From Nocardia concava NBRC 100430 (GTDB lineage: Bacteria; Actinomycetota; Actinomycetes; Mycobacteriales; Mycobacteriaceae), in contig NZ_BAFX01000124.1 in NCBI RefSeq assembly GCF_000308815.1, forward strand, positions 1-64,000: 64,000 bases of DNA, in the 5' to 3' direction. The position numbers and the translations under genes are program-made. Under the pieces are notes generated by a model. It saw only the letters and a program-made list of their open reading frames with translations, did not search any database and was not told where the DNA came from. Shown one piece after another: positions 1 to 8,881 of this stretch (positions are counted from its first letter, which is position 1; each line of letters begins with the position of its first letter).

Positions 1-151
1 TCATCTGTTCGCGCCGCTTCGGGGCGCGGACCTCGTCGGGGTTGCGCTTGTAGGTGGCGGCTTGAAAGACGAGTTGTTGCCGGGCTCCGAGCAATTCGAC
101 GATTCGGCCGTCGATCGCGTCGATCTGGCTGCGAACTTCCTCCAGGGACAT
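1..151 (-). CDS. Chorismate mutase (AroQ class), 5' part only
   Basis: The minus-strand frame begins at an ATG (149-151) and runs off the left edge of the window, so only about 50 N-terminal residues are visible. They begin MSLEEVRSQIDAIDGRIVEL and continue GARQQLVFQAATYKR. This is the first helix and following segment of an AroQ-type chorismate mutase, including the conserved Arg of the first helix and the Lys after the second segment. The family converts chorismate to prephenate for Phe/Tyr synthesis. An AAAGGA ribosome binding site lies 9 bases upstream. The frame stays open upstream to an ATG at 233-235, but the ribosome site favours the inner start. A decayed inverted copy of this 5' region lies at 9643-9789. 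Confidence 0.8.
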   Translation of the reverse strand, partial: MSLEEVRSQIDAIDGRIVELLGARQQLVFQAATYKRNPDEVRAPKRREQM

Positions 152-499
152 GAACCCCGATCCTTTCGATTCGAGGCCGCCGGTGCGCCAGCCGCAGATG
201 GATATCGGCTGCCACGAGCGACGGCCGATACGCATGCGCGAGTCAGAGACGCCGGAACCCCGGCCACCACGACTGCGCCACCAACATCACCCCGCCATCA
301 AATCACACACCCGCCCACCCCCGCCCCTCGAGGATCGCCCCCGATCCCAACCCCCGCTCCCACCGAATCCCGGACCGTCGACGAGAATGCGTCTGGGCAT
401 GCAAACGTCGAGAAGATCCCTGCCCCAGTGCATTCTCGTGGTGCGGCGAATCTCGTTGGCATGATGGATGGTTCAGTGATTCCGAGCGGAGAGGGACCA
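152..499. other. Divergent intergenic region
   Basis: This 348-base stretch separates the divergent chorismate mutase and NmrA-like genes and must hold both promoters. The part next to the chorismate mutase start (to about 240) is also present in the copy at 9643-9789, so the duplication included the 5' leader. The remainder is C-rich with proline-codon-like repetition, and I see no clear promoter or operator in it. Confidence 0.5.
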
Positions 500-1309
500 A
501 TGACCATCCTGGTAACCGGGGCTACCGCCAATATCGGGCGCAAGGTTGTCGATCATCTGCTCGCGTTGGGCGCCACCGATGTGCGGGCCCTCACCACCGA
601 TCCCGCGCGGGCTGATCTGCCCGCCGGAGTGCAAGTGGCGCAAGGGTATCTGCGGCGGCCCGAAAGTCTGCCTGCGGCGTTGGCCGGCGTCGAGCGGATG
701 TATCTGGCGCCCGTGCCGGAGAGCATCGGTGAGGTGCTGGCGCTGGTCAGGGAGGCAGGCGTGCGGCATATCGTGGACTTGTCCGGAGAGGCCGAGAGCT
801 GGTGGGGCACGGTCTCTACGGCGGTGGAAGGGTGCGGTGCGGAGTGGACGCATCTGTGGCCCGCCGATTTCATGGAGAACACGCTGATGTGGGCACCTCA
901 GATTCGTGCCACCGGTGAGGTCAGGGAACCGCGGCCGGAGGCGGCGAGCGCGCCCATCGCCATGGACGACATCGCCGCCGTAGCGGCGACCGCGCTACTG
1001 GGCGACGGCCATGCGGGACAGGCGTATTCACTGGCGGGGCCGGAGATCCTGAGCCGGGCCGAACTGGTCCGGCAGCTCGGTGCGGCGCTGGGCCGGGAGC
1101 TCGGGTTCCGGCGTTCCTCGCGGGCGGAGACCATTGCGGCGCTCGCACCGGACATGGGTGAGACCGCGACCTGGTACGTCGACAACGTGCTGGCCGGTTA
1201 CGACCCGCAACCGCAGGGGCTGCCCGTCACCAGCGTGCGGGATATCACCGGGCGACCGGGGACCAGCTTCCGAGACTGGGCCGTGCGGAACGCGGAACGC
1301 TTCCGGTAG
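500..1309 (+). CDS. NmrA-like NAD(P)-binding protein
   Basis: Encodes 269 residues starting MTILVTGATANIGRKVVDHL. The TGATANIG glycine-rich loop at the N-terminus is the NAD(P)-binding signature of atypical short-chain dehydrogenases of the NmrA/SDR type. The central region (HIVDLSGEAE) and the C-terminal part (GQAYSLAGPEILS) match NmrA-like quinone reductase and ergot alkaloid-type proteins. It is probably a cytosolic redox-sensing or quinone-reducing protein, but the substrate cannot be told. The start at 500 is chosen because GGAGAGGG lies a few bases upstream; the frame is open further upstream but has no comparable ribosome site. It is monocistronic and convergent with the DHFR-like gene at 1367. 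Confidence 0.8.
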   Translation: MTILVTGATANIGRKVVDHLLALGATDVRALTTDPARADLPAGVQVAQGYLRRPESLPAALAGVERMYLAPVPESIGEVLALVREAGVRHIVDLSGEAESWWGTVSTAVEGCGAEWTHLWPADFMENTLMWAPQIRATGEVREPRPEAASAPIAMDDIAAVAATALLGDGHAGQAYSLAGPEILSRAELVRQLGAALGRELGFRRSSRAETIAALAPDMGETATWYVDNVLAGYDPQPQGLPVTSVRDITGRPGTSFRDWAVRNAERFR

Positions 1310-1366
1310 TCCGCTTGTGTCGCGGGTGCCTACTATCGTTGGGAAATAGGCCCATTCGTCATCGAA

Positions 1367-1933
1367 TCAGTTGCGGCTGGTCGATGCGCGGTAGCGGAGG
1401 AGCACTACGCCGGACTGGAAGGCGCGGGCCTCGGCCAGGCGCAGTGGTGGCAGGGGCATTCCGTCGGGAAACAGCCGGGCGCCGCGGCCGAGCACCACCG
1501 GATGTTGGTACAGGCGATACTCGTTCACCAGGCCCGCGGCCATGAGCGAGTGCACCAGGGTGATGCTGCCGGTGGCCACGATGTCCGCGCCCGGCTCGAC
1601 CTTCAGGTCGCGGATCTCCGCGGTCAGCGGACCGCGCAGCACAGTGGTGTTGTCCCACTGCGGATCTCGCAGTGTCCGCGACGGCACGTACTTGGTCACC
1701 TTGTTCAGGTAGTCGGCGACGCCGGTGGGGTCGTCGGTCTGGTGTGGCCAGTAGCCGCGCATCTCCTCGAAGGTGACTCGACCGAACAGTACCGCGTCGG
1801 CCGCTTCGAATTGCTCGCGCACGGCCTCCACCTGGTCGGCCTCGGTCTCGATATCGGCGGGGCCGAACCAGCCTCCCGTGGCGTCGATGACCCCGTCGAC
1901 GGTGATGTTCTCGGTGACGATCAGATCTCGCAT
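1367..1933 (-). CDS. Dihydrofolate reductase-like (RibD C-terminal domain) protein
   Basis: Encodes 188 residues beginning MRDLIVTENITVDGVID. This is the RibD C-terminal/DHFR-like fold common in actinobacteria, and the features GRVTFEEMRGYW, VATGSITLVHSL and HPVVLGRGARLFP are all typical. These proteins bind NADPH and are mostly uncharacterised reductases rather than true folate enzymes. The start is supported by GGAGGAG six bases upstream. A paralogue of the same family is at 29972-30553. Confidence 0.82.
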   Translation of the reverse strand: MRDLIVTENITVDGVIDATGGWFGPADIETEADQVEAVREQFEAADAVLFGRVTFEEMRGYWPHQTDDPTGVADYLNKVTKYVPSRTLRDPQWDNTTVLRGPLTAEIRDLKVEPGADIVATGSITLVHSLMAAGLVNEYRLYQHPVVLGRGARLFPDGMPLPPLRLAEARAFQSGVVLLRYRASTSRN

Positions 1934-2014
1934 GATTCGCTCCTCCGAAACTCGTAGTCCGTCAGCGGGTACCACGAATTTCGCGGGTCGAACGCACCGC
2001 GCGGTCTGGGCGGG

Positions 2015-2782
2015 CTACATCAGAGCGCCGCCGTCCACGCGGAGTTCGGTGCCGGTCATGTAGCGGCCGTCGTCGGAGGCGGCCATGGCGACCACGCCGG
2101 CGATGTCCTCGGGTTTGCCGAGGGCGCCGCCTTCGATCCAGCCGGGGAGGCGGGCCATGAGGGACCAGTCGGCGTCGGCGGGGAGTTCCAGACCGGAGGT
2201 GATGCCGGTGCTGATGCCGCCGGGAACGATATTGACCGCGCGCAGCCCCTTTTTCACGTATTCGAGGGCGATGGAGTGGGTCAGGGCGTTCACGCCCGCC
2301 TTCGAAGCCGAGTAGGCGGCCATGTACGGGTTGGAGCCGAAGGCGGCGGTGGAGGAGAAGTTCACGATCACGCCGTGGCCGGATTCGATCAGGGCGGGCA
2401 GGTTGGCCTGGATCATGAGGAAAGTGCCGGTCAGGTTGACATTGATGACCTTGTTCCAGGATTCCAGGGGCATGTCGTGGGTGTGGGCGGCGCGCAGGAT
2501 GCCCGCGGCGTTCACGAGAACATCCAGGCCGCCGAGGAATTCGTGGGCGGCGGCGGTGACGGTCCGGACGGCGTCCTGATCGGAGATGTCGAGGGTCAGG
2601 GTGCGCAGGCGCTCACGCTGGTCGGCGGGCACGGCATCAACGGTTGCGGCCAGGCCGCTTTCGTTGACGTCGGCGGCGACCAATTGCGCCCCTTCGGCCA
2701 GCAGTCGCACGGCGACCGCCTGTCCGATACCCGATCCCGCTCCGGTGACAATGACGCGACGGCCTTCAAATCTGCTCGACAT
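2015..2782 (-). CDS. SDR family oxidoreductase
   Basis: A 255-residue classical short-chain dehydrogenase. It shows the cofactor loop TGAGSGIGQ near residue 14, NAAG near residue 90, the catalytic Ser in NFSSTAAFG, and the YSASK motif (Tyr and Lys). The acidic residue in AADVNESG after the second strand suggests NAD(H) preference. The C-terminus, with a YMTGTELRVDGGALM-type ending, is complete. The substrate is unknown. It is divergent from the secreted lipase at 2933 across 150 bases that must contain both promoters. Confidence 0.85.
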   Translation of the reverse strand: MSSRFEGRRVIVTGAGSGIGQAVAVRLLAEGAQLVAADVNESGLAATVDAVPADQRERLRTLTLDISDQDAVRTVTAAAHEFLGGLDVLVNAAGILRAAHTHDMPLESWNKVINVNLTGTFLMIQANLPALIESGHGVIVNFSSTAAFGSNPYMAAYSASKAGVNALTHSIALEYVKKGLRAVNIVPGGISTGITSGLELPADADWSLMARLPGWIEGGALGKPEDIAGVVAMAASDDGRYMTGTELRVDGGALM

Positions 2783-2932
2783 GACGAGAAATTAGAACAA
2801 GTTACAAACGCAGTCAACGGCCGATCCAGCTAATTGCCAGAGTGTTCTCATACTGGTCAGCTGTTCAATTAGTTAAGCTCTAGCCCCGTAAACGACTGGT
2901 TATTCGGGTCGGGAAAACCTGATGGAGGATTC

Positions 2933-4090
2933 ATGCGGTTGGTTGGTTGGCGGACGCGTGCTTTCACGGCGGCCGTAGCGTCGGCGGGTGCATTGCTGGT
3001 CATGCCGGGGACTCCGGCACACGCCGAGACGGCGGGCACCACCATCGTCACCACCCCCGCACCGGACGGATTCCGCGGCCTCAGCAACGGCACCATCGTC
3101 GATTACTGGACCACGCGATCCAATGGCGAACCGGTGAAAGCCAGTGGCGCGCTGTTCGTTCCGCAGGGCCCCGCGCCCGCGGGCGGCTGGCCGATCATGG
3201 CCTACGACCACGGCACCTCCGGCATGGGTCCCGGCTGCGGCGGGCAGACCGACACCTCCAAGATGAGCCGCCCCAAGGAAGACGAAGTCATCCAGTACTT
3301 CGTGAACAAGGGCTTCGCCGTGGTCGCCCCCGACTACCTCGGCCTGGGCCGCTTCGACACCGGCCCGCACCCGTACCTGGAGATCAGCACCGAGGCGGGC
3401 TCGACCATCGACCTGGTCAAGGCGGCCCGCTCCATCAATTCGAACCTGTCGCGCACCTGGGCGGTGATCGGTTTCTCGCAGGGCGGCCAGGCCGCCTTGG
3501 GCACCGGGCACCTGCAGTCGGCAACCGCCGCCGACCTCGACTTCCGCGGCACCATCACCGTCGATCCGGAATCCGATCTGGAGAAGATCACCCCGTTCAT
3601 CGGTCCCTGGGTACCGGCGATTCCGGGCCAGACCGGCACCGCGGTCAACGGCTTCGTGGTCAGCATGCTGGCCGGGCTGCGCGCCACGCACCCGGAGGTG
3701 AACCTCGACAGCTACCTCACCCCGCGCGGCAAGCAGGCCGTGGACGCCTCGCAGAGCCTGTGCTTCCTCGACATCATGAAGGTGGTCGACGGCCTGAGTA
3801 TCGGTGACATGCTGTCGCGGCCGCTCAACGACCCGACCTTCCAGGCCGCGATGAGCGAGTACATGACCGTGCCGGTGAACGGCTACGACGCGCCGATCCT
3901 GTTGCTGGTCAACACCAATGACACGACCGTGCCGTCCCCGCTGCACGCCGCGCTGGCCGCGCAGTTCGCCGCCAATGGCGTGGACTTCCAGACCGTGGTC
4001 GGCGCCGGCACCCACACCCAGGTGAGCCCGCAGATGTGGGATGCCATCGGCGCGTTCAGCGATCGGATCCTGGCCACGCCCGCGCAGTAA
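2933..4090 (+). CDS. Secreted LIP-type lipase/esterase, copy 1
   Basis: A 385-residue secreted alpha/beta hydrolase of the secretory lipase (LIP) family. Residues 1-31 form a Sec signal peptide (Arg-rich start, hydrophobic core, AHA cleavage site). The mature part has an oxyanion-side DHGTSGMGPGCG segment, the nucleophile elbow GFSQGG with Ser182, VAPDYLGLG upstream of it, an Asp in LLLVNTNDTTVPS, and a C-terminal His in GAGTHTQVSP. It should hydrolyse acyl esters outside the cell. GGAGG precedes the ATG. A close paralogue lies at 5826-6986, sharing signal, core and C-terminus; the two flank a convergent peptidase-like gene. Confidence 0.85.
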   Translation: MRLVGWRTRAFTAAVASAGALLVMPGTPAHAETAGTTIVTTPAPDGFRGLSNGTIVDYWTTRSNGEPVKASGALFVPQGPAPAGGWPIMAYDHGTSGMGPGCGGQTDTSKMSRPKEDEVIQYFVNKGFAVVAPDYLGLGRFDTGPHPYLEISTEAGSTIDLVKAARSINSNLSRTWAVIGFSQGGQAALGTGHLQSATAADLDFRGTITVDPESDLEKITPFIGPWVPAIPGQTGTAVNGFVVSMLAGLRATHPEVNLDSYLTPRGKQAVDASQSLCFLDIMKVVDGLSIGDMLSRPLNDPTFQAAMSEYMTVPVNGYDAPILLLVNTNDTTVPSPLHAALAAQFAANGVDFQTVVGAGTHTQVSPQMWDAIGAFSDRILATPAQ

Positions 4091-4105
4091 CCTCGAACCC
4101 GCGAA

Positions 4106-5635
4106 TTACTGCGGGAACCAGGAGAAGTCGGGCTCGCAGGTGAGGTCCTCGGCGGGCCGCACTCCGGTCGCCAGGTAGGTGTTCACGATGCCGTTCACGC
4201 ACGGGCTCAGCCCGGGGCGGAACGCACCGTGAACCCTGGTGTCCGCCAAGGTGACCAGCCGCGACTCCGGCAGATCCCGATGCAGCGCAAGCCCTTCCGC
4301 ATACGCGGTGCGGGTGTCGTGCACGTTCGCCACCATCAATACCGGTGTGGCGTTGTGGATCTCGGTGGCCGGTTCGATCGGATCCGGCCAGAACGCGCAC
4401 GCGGTGATGTTGTTGGCGAACGCCCCGAACACCGGCTGGCTCGGCCGCGCGGCCTCGACATTCGCGTAGTACCAGGCGGGATCGCGCGGCGCGGCGCGAT
4501 CGCCGCACATGATCGCGGCCATGGCCGCCGCGTCCAACGGCACCGCGGCAATGATCTTCGCCTTCAGCGCGTCCATATCGATGGGCCCGCCGGACACCCC
4601 GGAATCCACCATGCGCACCACGTCGGCGAGGTTGGTGTTCAGCTTCGGATTCGGCAGCAGCGCAAGCAGCATCATGGGAATCGTGTGCTCGTCGACGAGG
4701 TAACCGCTGCCGTAGATCTCGTGGCCCGCGGCGCGCCGGATGAGGTCCTCGATGAAGCCGCGCACCTGCTCGGGGGTCGCGCCGAAGTGGTACTCGTCGT
4801 CGTGGCGGGCGGCCCATTTCGCCCAGTCGTCGAGGGCGTACTCATTGATCGGGCCCATGTCCTGGTACAGCCCGACGTAGTACCGCTCCGGGTCGACCGG
4901 GCTGTCGAAGACCATGCGGTCGACGTGGTCGCCGAACATCTGGCTGTAGACCGACCCGAGGTAGGTGCCGTAGGACGCCCCGAAGTAGTTGATCTTCGAT
5001 TCCCCGAAAACGCCTCGGATGACATCCATATCGCGAGCGGTATTGCGAGTCGTGATGTGCCGGGCCTTCTCCGCGTCGGTGCCGACGCACGCGGTGGCCA
5101 GTGCCGCGGCGACCGCGGTGTCGCGGGCGTAGCCGAAGAGATCGAATCCGGCCGAGAACAGCATGGTGGGCACCGGAATCGTGCAGCTGACCGGATCGGA
5201 GCGGCCGATGCCGCGCGGATCCATGCCGATCTGGTCGTACTGCGCGCGGACGTCCGGACTGAAGAGTTCGTTGGACAGATTGCCCGAGTACTTCAGGCCC
5301 TGCCCACCCGGACCGCCCGGATTGGACAGCAGGATGCCGCGCCGCCGGCTCGGATCGGAGGCGGGAATCCGGGAGATGGCGACGGTCAGCGTGCGTCCGT
5401 CCGGATTGTCGTAGTCGAGCGGAACCCGCACGCCGGAGCACAGCCCACCGGCGGCATCGAGGGCCGGGATGTCACACGGTTTCCAGTCCAGGTTCTGGTG
5501 GTAGAACCGGTCCAAGCTCGCGGCGGCGTCCGCGCTCGCCGGTCCCGCCGGTAGGACGACCGCCGAGGTGAGCAGGGTCGCGCCCAGGGTGGCGTGGACT
5601 ACAGCGACGAGCCGTCGAATCCGCTGAGCCGGCAT
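4106..5635 (-). CDS. Secreted tripeptidyl-aminopeptidase-like alpha/beta hydrolase
   Basis: Encodes 509 residues with an N-terminal signal peptide (cleavage after ASA, about residue 35). The fold is that of the TAP/SlpD-like proline iminopeptidase family: oxyanion-hole segment SNPGGPGGQG near residue 105, GMDPRGIGRS, nucleophile elbow GASYG with Ser221, and a C-terminal TAP-like domain with the acid (NVHDTRT) and base (VHGAFRPG). These enzymes remove N-terminal peptides or hydrolyse esters outside the cell. The final residues, FSWFPQ, are encoded next to the stop. It converges on lipase copy 1 with 15 bases between the stops. Confidence 0.85.
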   Translation of the reverse strand: MPAQRIRRLVAVVHATLGATLLTSAVVLPAGPASADAAASLDRFYHQNLDWKPCDIPALDAAGGLCSGVRVPLDYDNPDGRTLTVAISRIPASDPSRRRGILLSNPGGPGGQGLKYSGNLSNELFSPDVRAQYDQIGMDPRGIGRSDPVSCTIPVPTMLFSAGFDLFGYARDTAVAAALATACVGTDAEKARHITTRNTARDMDVIRGVFGESKINYFGASYGTYLGSVYSQMFGDHVDRMVFDSPVDPERYYVGLYQDMGPINEYALDDWAKWAARHDDEYHFGATPEQVRGFIEDLIRRAAGHEIYGSGYLVDEHTIPMMLLALLPNPKLNTNLADVVRMVDSGVSGGPIDMDALKAKIIAAVPLDAAAMAAIMCGDRAAPRDPAWYYANVEAARPSQPVFGAFANNITACAFWPDPIEPATEIHNATPVLMVANVHDTRTAYAEGLALHRDLPESRLVTLADTRVHGAFRPGLSPCVNGIVNTYLATGVRPAEDLTCEPDFSWFPQ

Positions 5636-5825
5636 GCATTCTCCTCACGGTCTGGTTCCCGAGGGGCGACGCTACCCGGCAGCCGGGTGAAAAACCGTGG
5701 GAGATGGCGGATTTGGTCGGCGACGCGTGCCGCCGCCACGCCCATCGCAATGGCCAGCAAATCTCTGGCGATCGCGATGGATAGACTTTGCGCCCATCGA
5801 AGGCCTTCGCCCCCGTGGAGGAATC

Positions 5826-6986
5826 ATGCGGATTGCAGGTGCTTTTGCTCTGACCGTCGCGACGGTGGCGGGTGTGCTGCTGAGCGTTCCGGGGTCGGCG
5901 CAGGCCGAACCGGCGGGATCGCTCATTACAGCAACCAGTCAGCCCGACGGCTGGCACAACCTCTGGGGCGGGTCTGCCGTCGAGTACTGGACCACCCGCT
6001 CCAACGGTGAGCCGGTCAAGGCCAGCGGAGCCGTATTCGTTCCGGCCGGGCAGCCACCCGCGGGCGGATGGCCGATCATGGCCTGGGATCACGGCACCAC
6101 CGGACTCGGCCCGGGCTGCGGCTGCCAGGCCGACCCGGAACGCGAGGTGCTGCCGTACCGGCGCCGCGAGGAAGACGCGATCATGCGGTTCTTCCTGTCC
6201 AAGGGCTACGCGGTCGTCGCACCCGACTACGTGGGACTCGGGCTCTTCGACACCGGGCCGCACCCCTACCTCGAACTGAGCACCGAGGCGGGCGCGACCA
6301 TCGACATGGTCAAGGCCGCCCGCGCCGCCAAGCCCGAGCTCTCGCGCACCTGGGCGGTCAGCGGCGCTTCCCAGGGCGGGCATGCGGCGCTGGGCAGTTC
6401 GAGCTATCAGGTGCGGAGCGCGCCCGAGCTGGATTTCCGCGGCACGGTCGCCATCGACCCGGCCTCCGATGTGGAGAAGGTGCTGCCGATCGCCGGACCG
6501 TGGGTGCCCGCGCTGCCCGGACCGTCCGGGCAGGACACCGACGCCTTCTTCGTGTCCATCCTGATCGGCATGCGCGCGGCCCGGCCGGATGCACAGGTCG
6601 ACAGCTACCTCACCGACTACGGGCGGCAGTTGCTCGACAGCGTCCAGTACGACTGCCTGGGCGAGCTCACCGACAAGATGGCGGGCGTGACCGCGGGTGC
6701 GATCCTGTCCCGCCCGCTCTCGGAGGGGCCGTTTCCCGCGGCACTGCGCGACTATATGACCGTCGCCACCCGCGGCTACGACGCGCCGATCCTGTTGCTG
6801 GTCAATGCCACCGACACCACCGTGCCTTCGCCGCTGCACGCCGCGCTGATGGCGCAGTTCGCCGCGAACGGCGTCGGCTACGAGTCCGTGATCGGCACCG
6901 GCGGCCACACCGAGCTCAATCCGCAGATGTGGGCGGCCATGGACGCCTTCACCAATCGCATCTTCGCCGCGCCCACTGTGCCGTGA
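5826..6986 (+). CDS. Secreted LIP-type lipase/esterase, copy 2
   Basis: A 386-residue paralogue of the protein at 2933-4090. It has a Sec signal ending AQA near residue 27, the DHGTTGLGPGCG loop, the nucleophile elbow GASQGG, the acid in LLLVNATDTTVPS and the His in GTGGHTELNP. Shared segments such as EYWTTRSNGEPVKASGA and FDTGPHPYLE show a recent duplication or strong constraint. GGAGGA lies just before the ATG at 5826. The gene ends 42 bases upstream of ksgA on the same strand, and co-transcription with ksgA is possible but not demonstrated by the sequence. Confidence 0.85.
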   Translation: MRIAGAFALTVATVAGVLLSVPGSAQAEPAGSLITATSQPDGWHNLWGGSAVEYWTTRSNGEPVKASGAVFVPAGQPPAGGWPIMAWDHGTTGLGPGCGCQADPEREVLPYRRREEDAIMRFFLSKGYAVVAPDYVGLGLFDTGPHPYLELSTEAGATIDMVKAARAAKPELSRTWAVSGASQGGHAALGSSSYQVRSAPELDFRGTVAIDPASDVEKVLPIAGPWVPALPGPSGQDTDAFFVSILIGMRAARPDAQVDSYLTDYGRQLLDSVQYDCLGELTDKMAGVTAGAILSRPLSEGPFPAALRDYMTVATRGYDAPILLLVNATDTTVPSPLHAALMAQFAANGVGYESVIGTGGHTELNPQMWAAMDAFTNRIFAAPTVP

Positions 6987-7028
6987 CCGGTTGTCGGCCG
7001 GTTCGCCCAGCTTGATAGGTTTTTCAGA

Positions 7029-7910
7029 ATGTCCGAACCCGAAGTCGCCGGTCGTGGAAAAGCCGCCCTGCTCGGCCCCGTCGAAGTGCGTGAGCTGGCC
7101 GAGCGCTTCGGCGTCCGCCCGACCAAGCAGCTCGGACAGAACTTCGTCCACGACGCCAACACCATGCGCCGCATCGTGGCCACCGCGGGCGTCGGCCGCG
7201 ATGACGTCGTGCTGGAGGTCGGGCCCGGCCTGGGCTCGCTGACGCTGGCCGCGCTGGATGTGGTGGACCGGGTGATCGCGGTCGAGATCGATCCGACGCT
7301 GGCGAAGCACCTGCCCGAGACGGTGAGTGTGCGCGCACCCGAGCTGGCCGACCGGTTGACCGTCGTCCCCATGGACGCCATGAAGGTCACCCACGCGGAT
7401 CTTCCGGCCGAGCCGACCGCGCTGGTGGCGAATCTGCCCTACAACGTGGCGGTCCCGGTCCTGCTCCACCTGCTGGCCGAATTCCCCAGCATCCGAACCA
7501 CTCTCGTCATGGTGCAGCTGGAGGTGGCCGACCGTCTGGCTGCCACGCCCGGCGGCCGCATCTACGGCGTGCCCAGCGTGAAGGCGGGCTTCTACGGCAC
7601 CGTCCGGCGCGCCGGAACCGTTGGCCGTCAGATCTTCTGGCCGGTGCCGCAGGTGGAATCCGGGCTGGTCCGCATCGATCGATTCGCGGAATCGCCGTGG
7701 CCGCAGGACGAAGCGTTCCGGCAGCGCGTGTACGCCGTGGTCGACGCCGCCTTCGCGCAGCGCCGCAAGACCCTGCGGGCCGCCCTCGCGGGGTGGGCGG
7801 GTTCGCCCGCCGAGGCCGAAAGACGGCTCACCGCAGCCGGAATCGCGCCGACCGCCCGGGGTGAGACCCTCGATACCGCCGCCTTCGTCCGGCTGGCTCA
7901 GCAGGACTGA
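7029..7910 (+). CDS. ksgA: 16S rRNA adenine dimethyltransferase KsgA/RsmA
   Basis: A 293-residue SAM-dependent methyltransferase that dimethylates two adjacent adenines near the 3' end of 16S rRNA. Diagnostic features are KQLGQNFVHD, the SAM site LEVGPGLGSLT, the acidic VEIDPTL, and the catalytic NLPYNVAVP motif. The C-terminal QRRKTLR segment completes the family pattern. Its last 13 bases overlap the 3' end of the convergent MerR gene. In M. tuberculosis ksgA follows rpfB in the same direction and ispE follows ksgA. Here rpfB is 4 kb away on the other strand and ispE is absent. Confidence 0.96.
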   Translation: MSEPEVAGRGKAALLGPVEVRELAERFGVRPTKQLGQNFVHDANTMRRIVATAGVGRDDVVLEVGPGLGSLTLAALDVVDRVIAVEIDPTLAKHLPETVSVRAPELADRLTVVPMDAMKVTHADLPAEPTALVANLPYNVAVPVLLHLLAEFPSIRTTLVMVQLEVADRLAATPGGRIYGVPSVKAGFYGTVRRAGTVGRQIFWPVPQVESGLVRIDRFAESPWPQDEAFRQRVYAVVDAAFAQRRKTLRAALAGWAGSPAEAERRLTAAGIAPTARGETLDTAAFVRLAQQD

Positions 7911-8806
7911 GTCAGCGCGTCGTACAGCCAGTGGTGGGCCTGGCCCACCGTGACGCGATCTCCGAAGAACTGATCCGTCAGCGCCCAGTAGCGGAGAATC
8001 CGGTGGTCGGTGTCGGTTGAGCCGGTCAGCAATTGCTCGCGGTATCGCGACGAATCGCGGAAGCCTCGCGCGCCCGCGTGGGCACGGACGTATCGGTCGA
8101 GTTCGCCTCCGCAGTACGGGCGTGCGCCCGCCGCGACGAGTGGCACGACCTCGGTCATGACGTCACCCACCTCGGCGTACAGCCCTTGCGGGTCTCGGAT
8201 CAGATCCGGCTGATTCCGCCAGAATTGCCGTCGGACAGCGCTTTTCATCTCTGGATCGGCGGCCAGCGCGGCTAGTTCGGCGTATGCGACAACGTCGTCG
8301 ACAGTCGGATCCGCGGGCGGCTCAGGCACATTCCAGCACACCCAGTCGCGATGCTGAATCGGCGACAGGATGCGCTGCCAGAACCGGACGAGGCAATCGT
8401 GCACCGCGCCACCGTCTTGCGCGGCGGCCAGCAGTCCGAGCCGCTCCGCCCGCTGCAGCGGGGCCGCCGCCTCCACGGCCCGCACCGATGCGCGCCGCCA
8501 GGCCAGCGACCTGAATTCGATGTCCAGCCGGGCACTTTCGGCGGCGATCACCTCCTCGATCGACCGCTCGCCGCGCAGCACCTCGGTGATCGATTCCAGC
8601 CCGAGACCGAGCGCCCGCAACCGCCGCACCATCAGCAATCGCTCGGTGGCGCTGTCCCCATCGAACATCCGATGCCCGCCCGGACTGCGCTGGGACTCCA
8701 GAATGCCCTCGTCGCAATAGAACCGGATCGTGCGCACCGAAAGCCCCGTGGCCCGCGCCAACTCCCCGATGCTCACCAACACCCGCGCCTGTGTGTCCTC
8801 GGTCAC
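7898..8806 (-). CDS. MerR family transcriptional regulator
   Basis: Encodes 302 residues from a GTG start (8804-8806). The N-terminal 75 residues are a MerR winged helix (VSIGELARATGLSVRTIRFY, then HRMFDGDS and LRALGLGLESI). A helical dimerisation segment follows. The 200-residue C-terminal part is helix-rich and of no family I can name, so the ligand is unknown. A GGAGG lies upstream of the GTG. It is divergent from the ACP gene, and the 75-base gap contains a promoter with a long MerR-type spacer, so it probably controls the ACP-SRPBCC pair and itself. Confidence 0.85.
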   Translation of the reverse strand: MTEDTQARVLVSIGELARATGLSVRTIRFYCDEGILESQRSPGGHRMFDGDSATERLLMVRRLRALGLGLESITEVLRGERSIEEVIAAESARLDIEFRSLAWRRASVRAVEAAAPLQRAERLGLLAAAQDGGAVHDCLVRFWQRILSPIQHRDWVCWNVPEPPADPTVDDVVAYAELAALAADPEMKSAVRRQFWRNQPDLIRDPQGLYAEVGDVMTEVVPLVAAGARPYCGGELDRYVRAHAGARGFRDSSRYREQLLTGSTDTDHRILRYWALTDQFFGDRVTVGQAHHWLYDALTQSC

Positions 8807-8812
8807 AACGTC

Positions 8813-8843
8813 TTGAACCTCCACCCCACTGGAGCTTTTAGCG
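8813..8843 (+). promoter_or_regulatory. MerR-type promoter/operator upstream of the ACP gene
   Basis: A TTGAAC -35-like element (8813-8818) and a TTAGCG -10-like element (8838-8843) are separated by 19 bases. The spacer carries the dyad CTCCA (8819-8823) and TGGAG (8830-8834). An over-long spacer holding a dyad is the hallmark of promoters that MerR activators twist into alignment. The divergent merR gene starts just to the left at 8806. This is read by eye and not aligned to a consensus. Confidence 0.5.
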
Positions 8844-8881
8844 TACTGCGAACAACTCGTCCACCGAGGAAAGGCCAACCC

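Noticed and set aside
62..499. N-terminal extension of the NmrA-like protein
   Set aside because: Proline-rich, low-complexity translation; the Rossmann loop begins right after ATG 500, which has a good ribosome site.
2900..4015. Long open frame antisense to the first lipase
   Set aside because: High GC keeps antisense frames open; the sequence is low in recognisable motifs (Arg/His/Gly/Ala-rich) while the sense strand encodes a clear lipase with signal peptide.
5472..7469. A 665-codon open frame antisense to lipase copy 2 and ksgA
   Set aside because: Crosses two genes with intact catalytic motifs on the other strand; its composition is that of a shadow frame.
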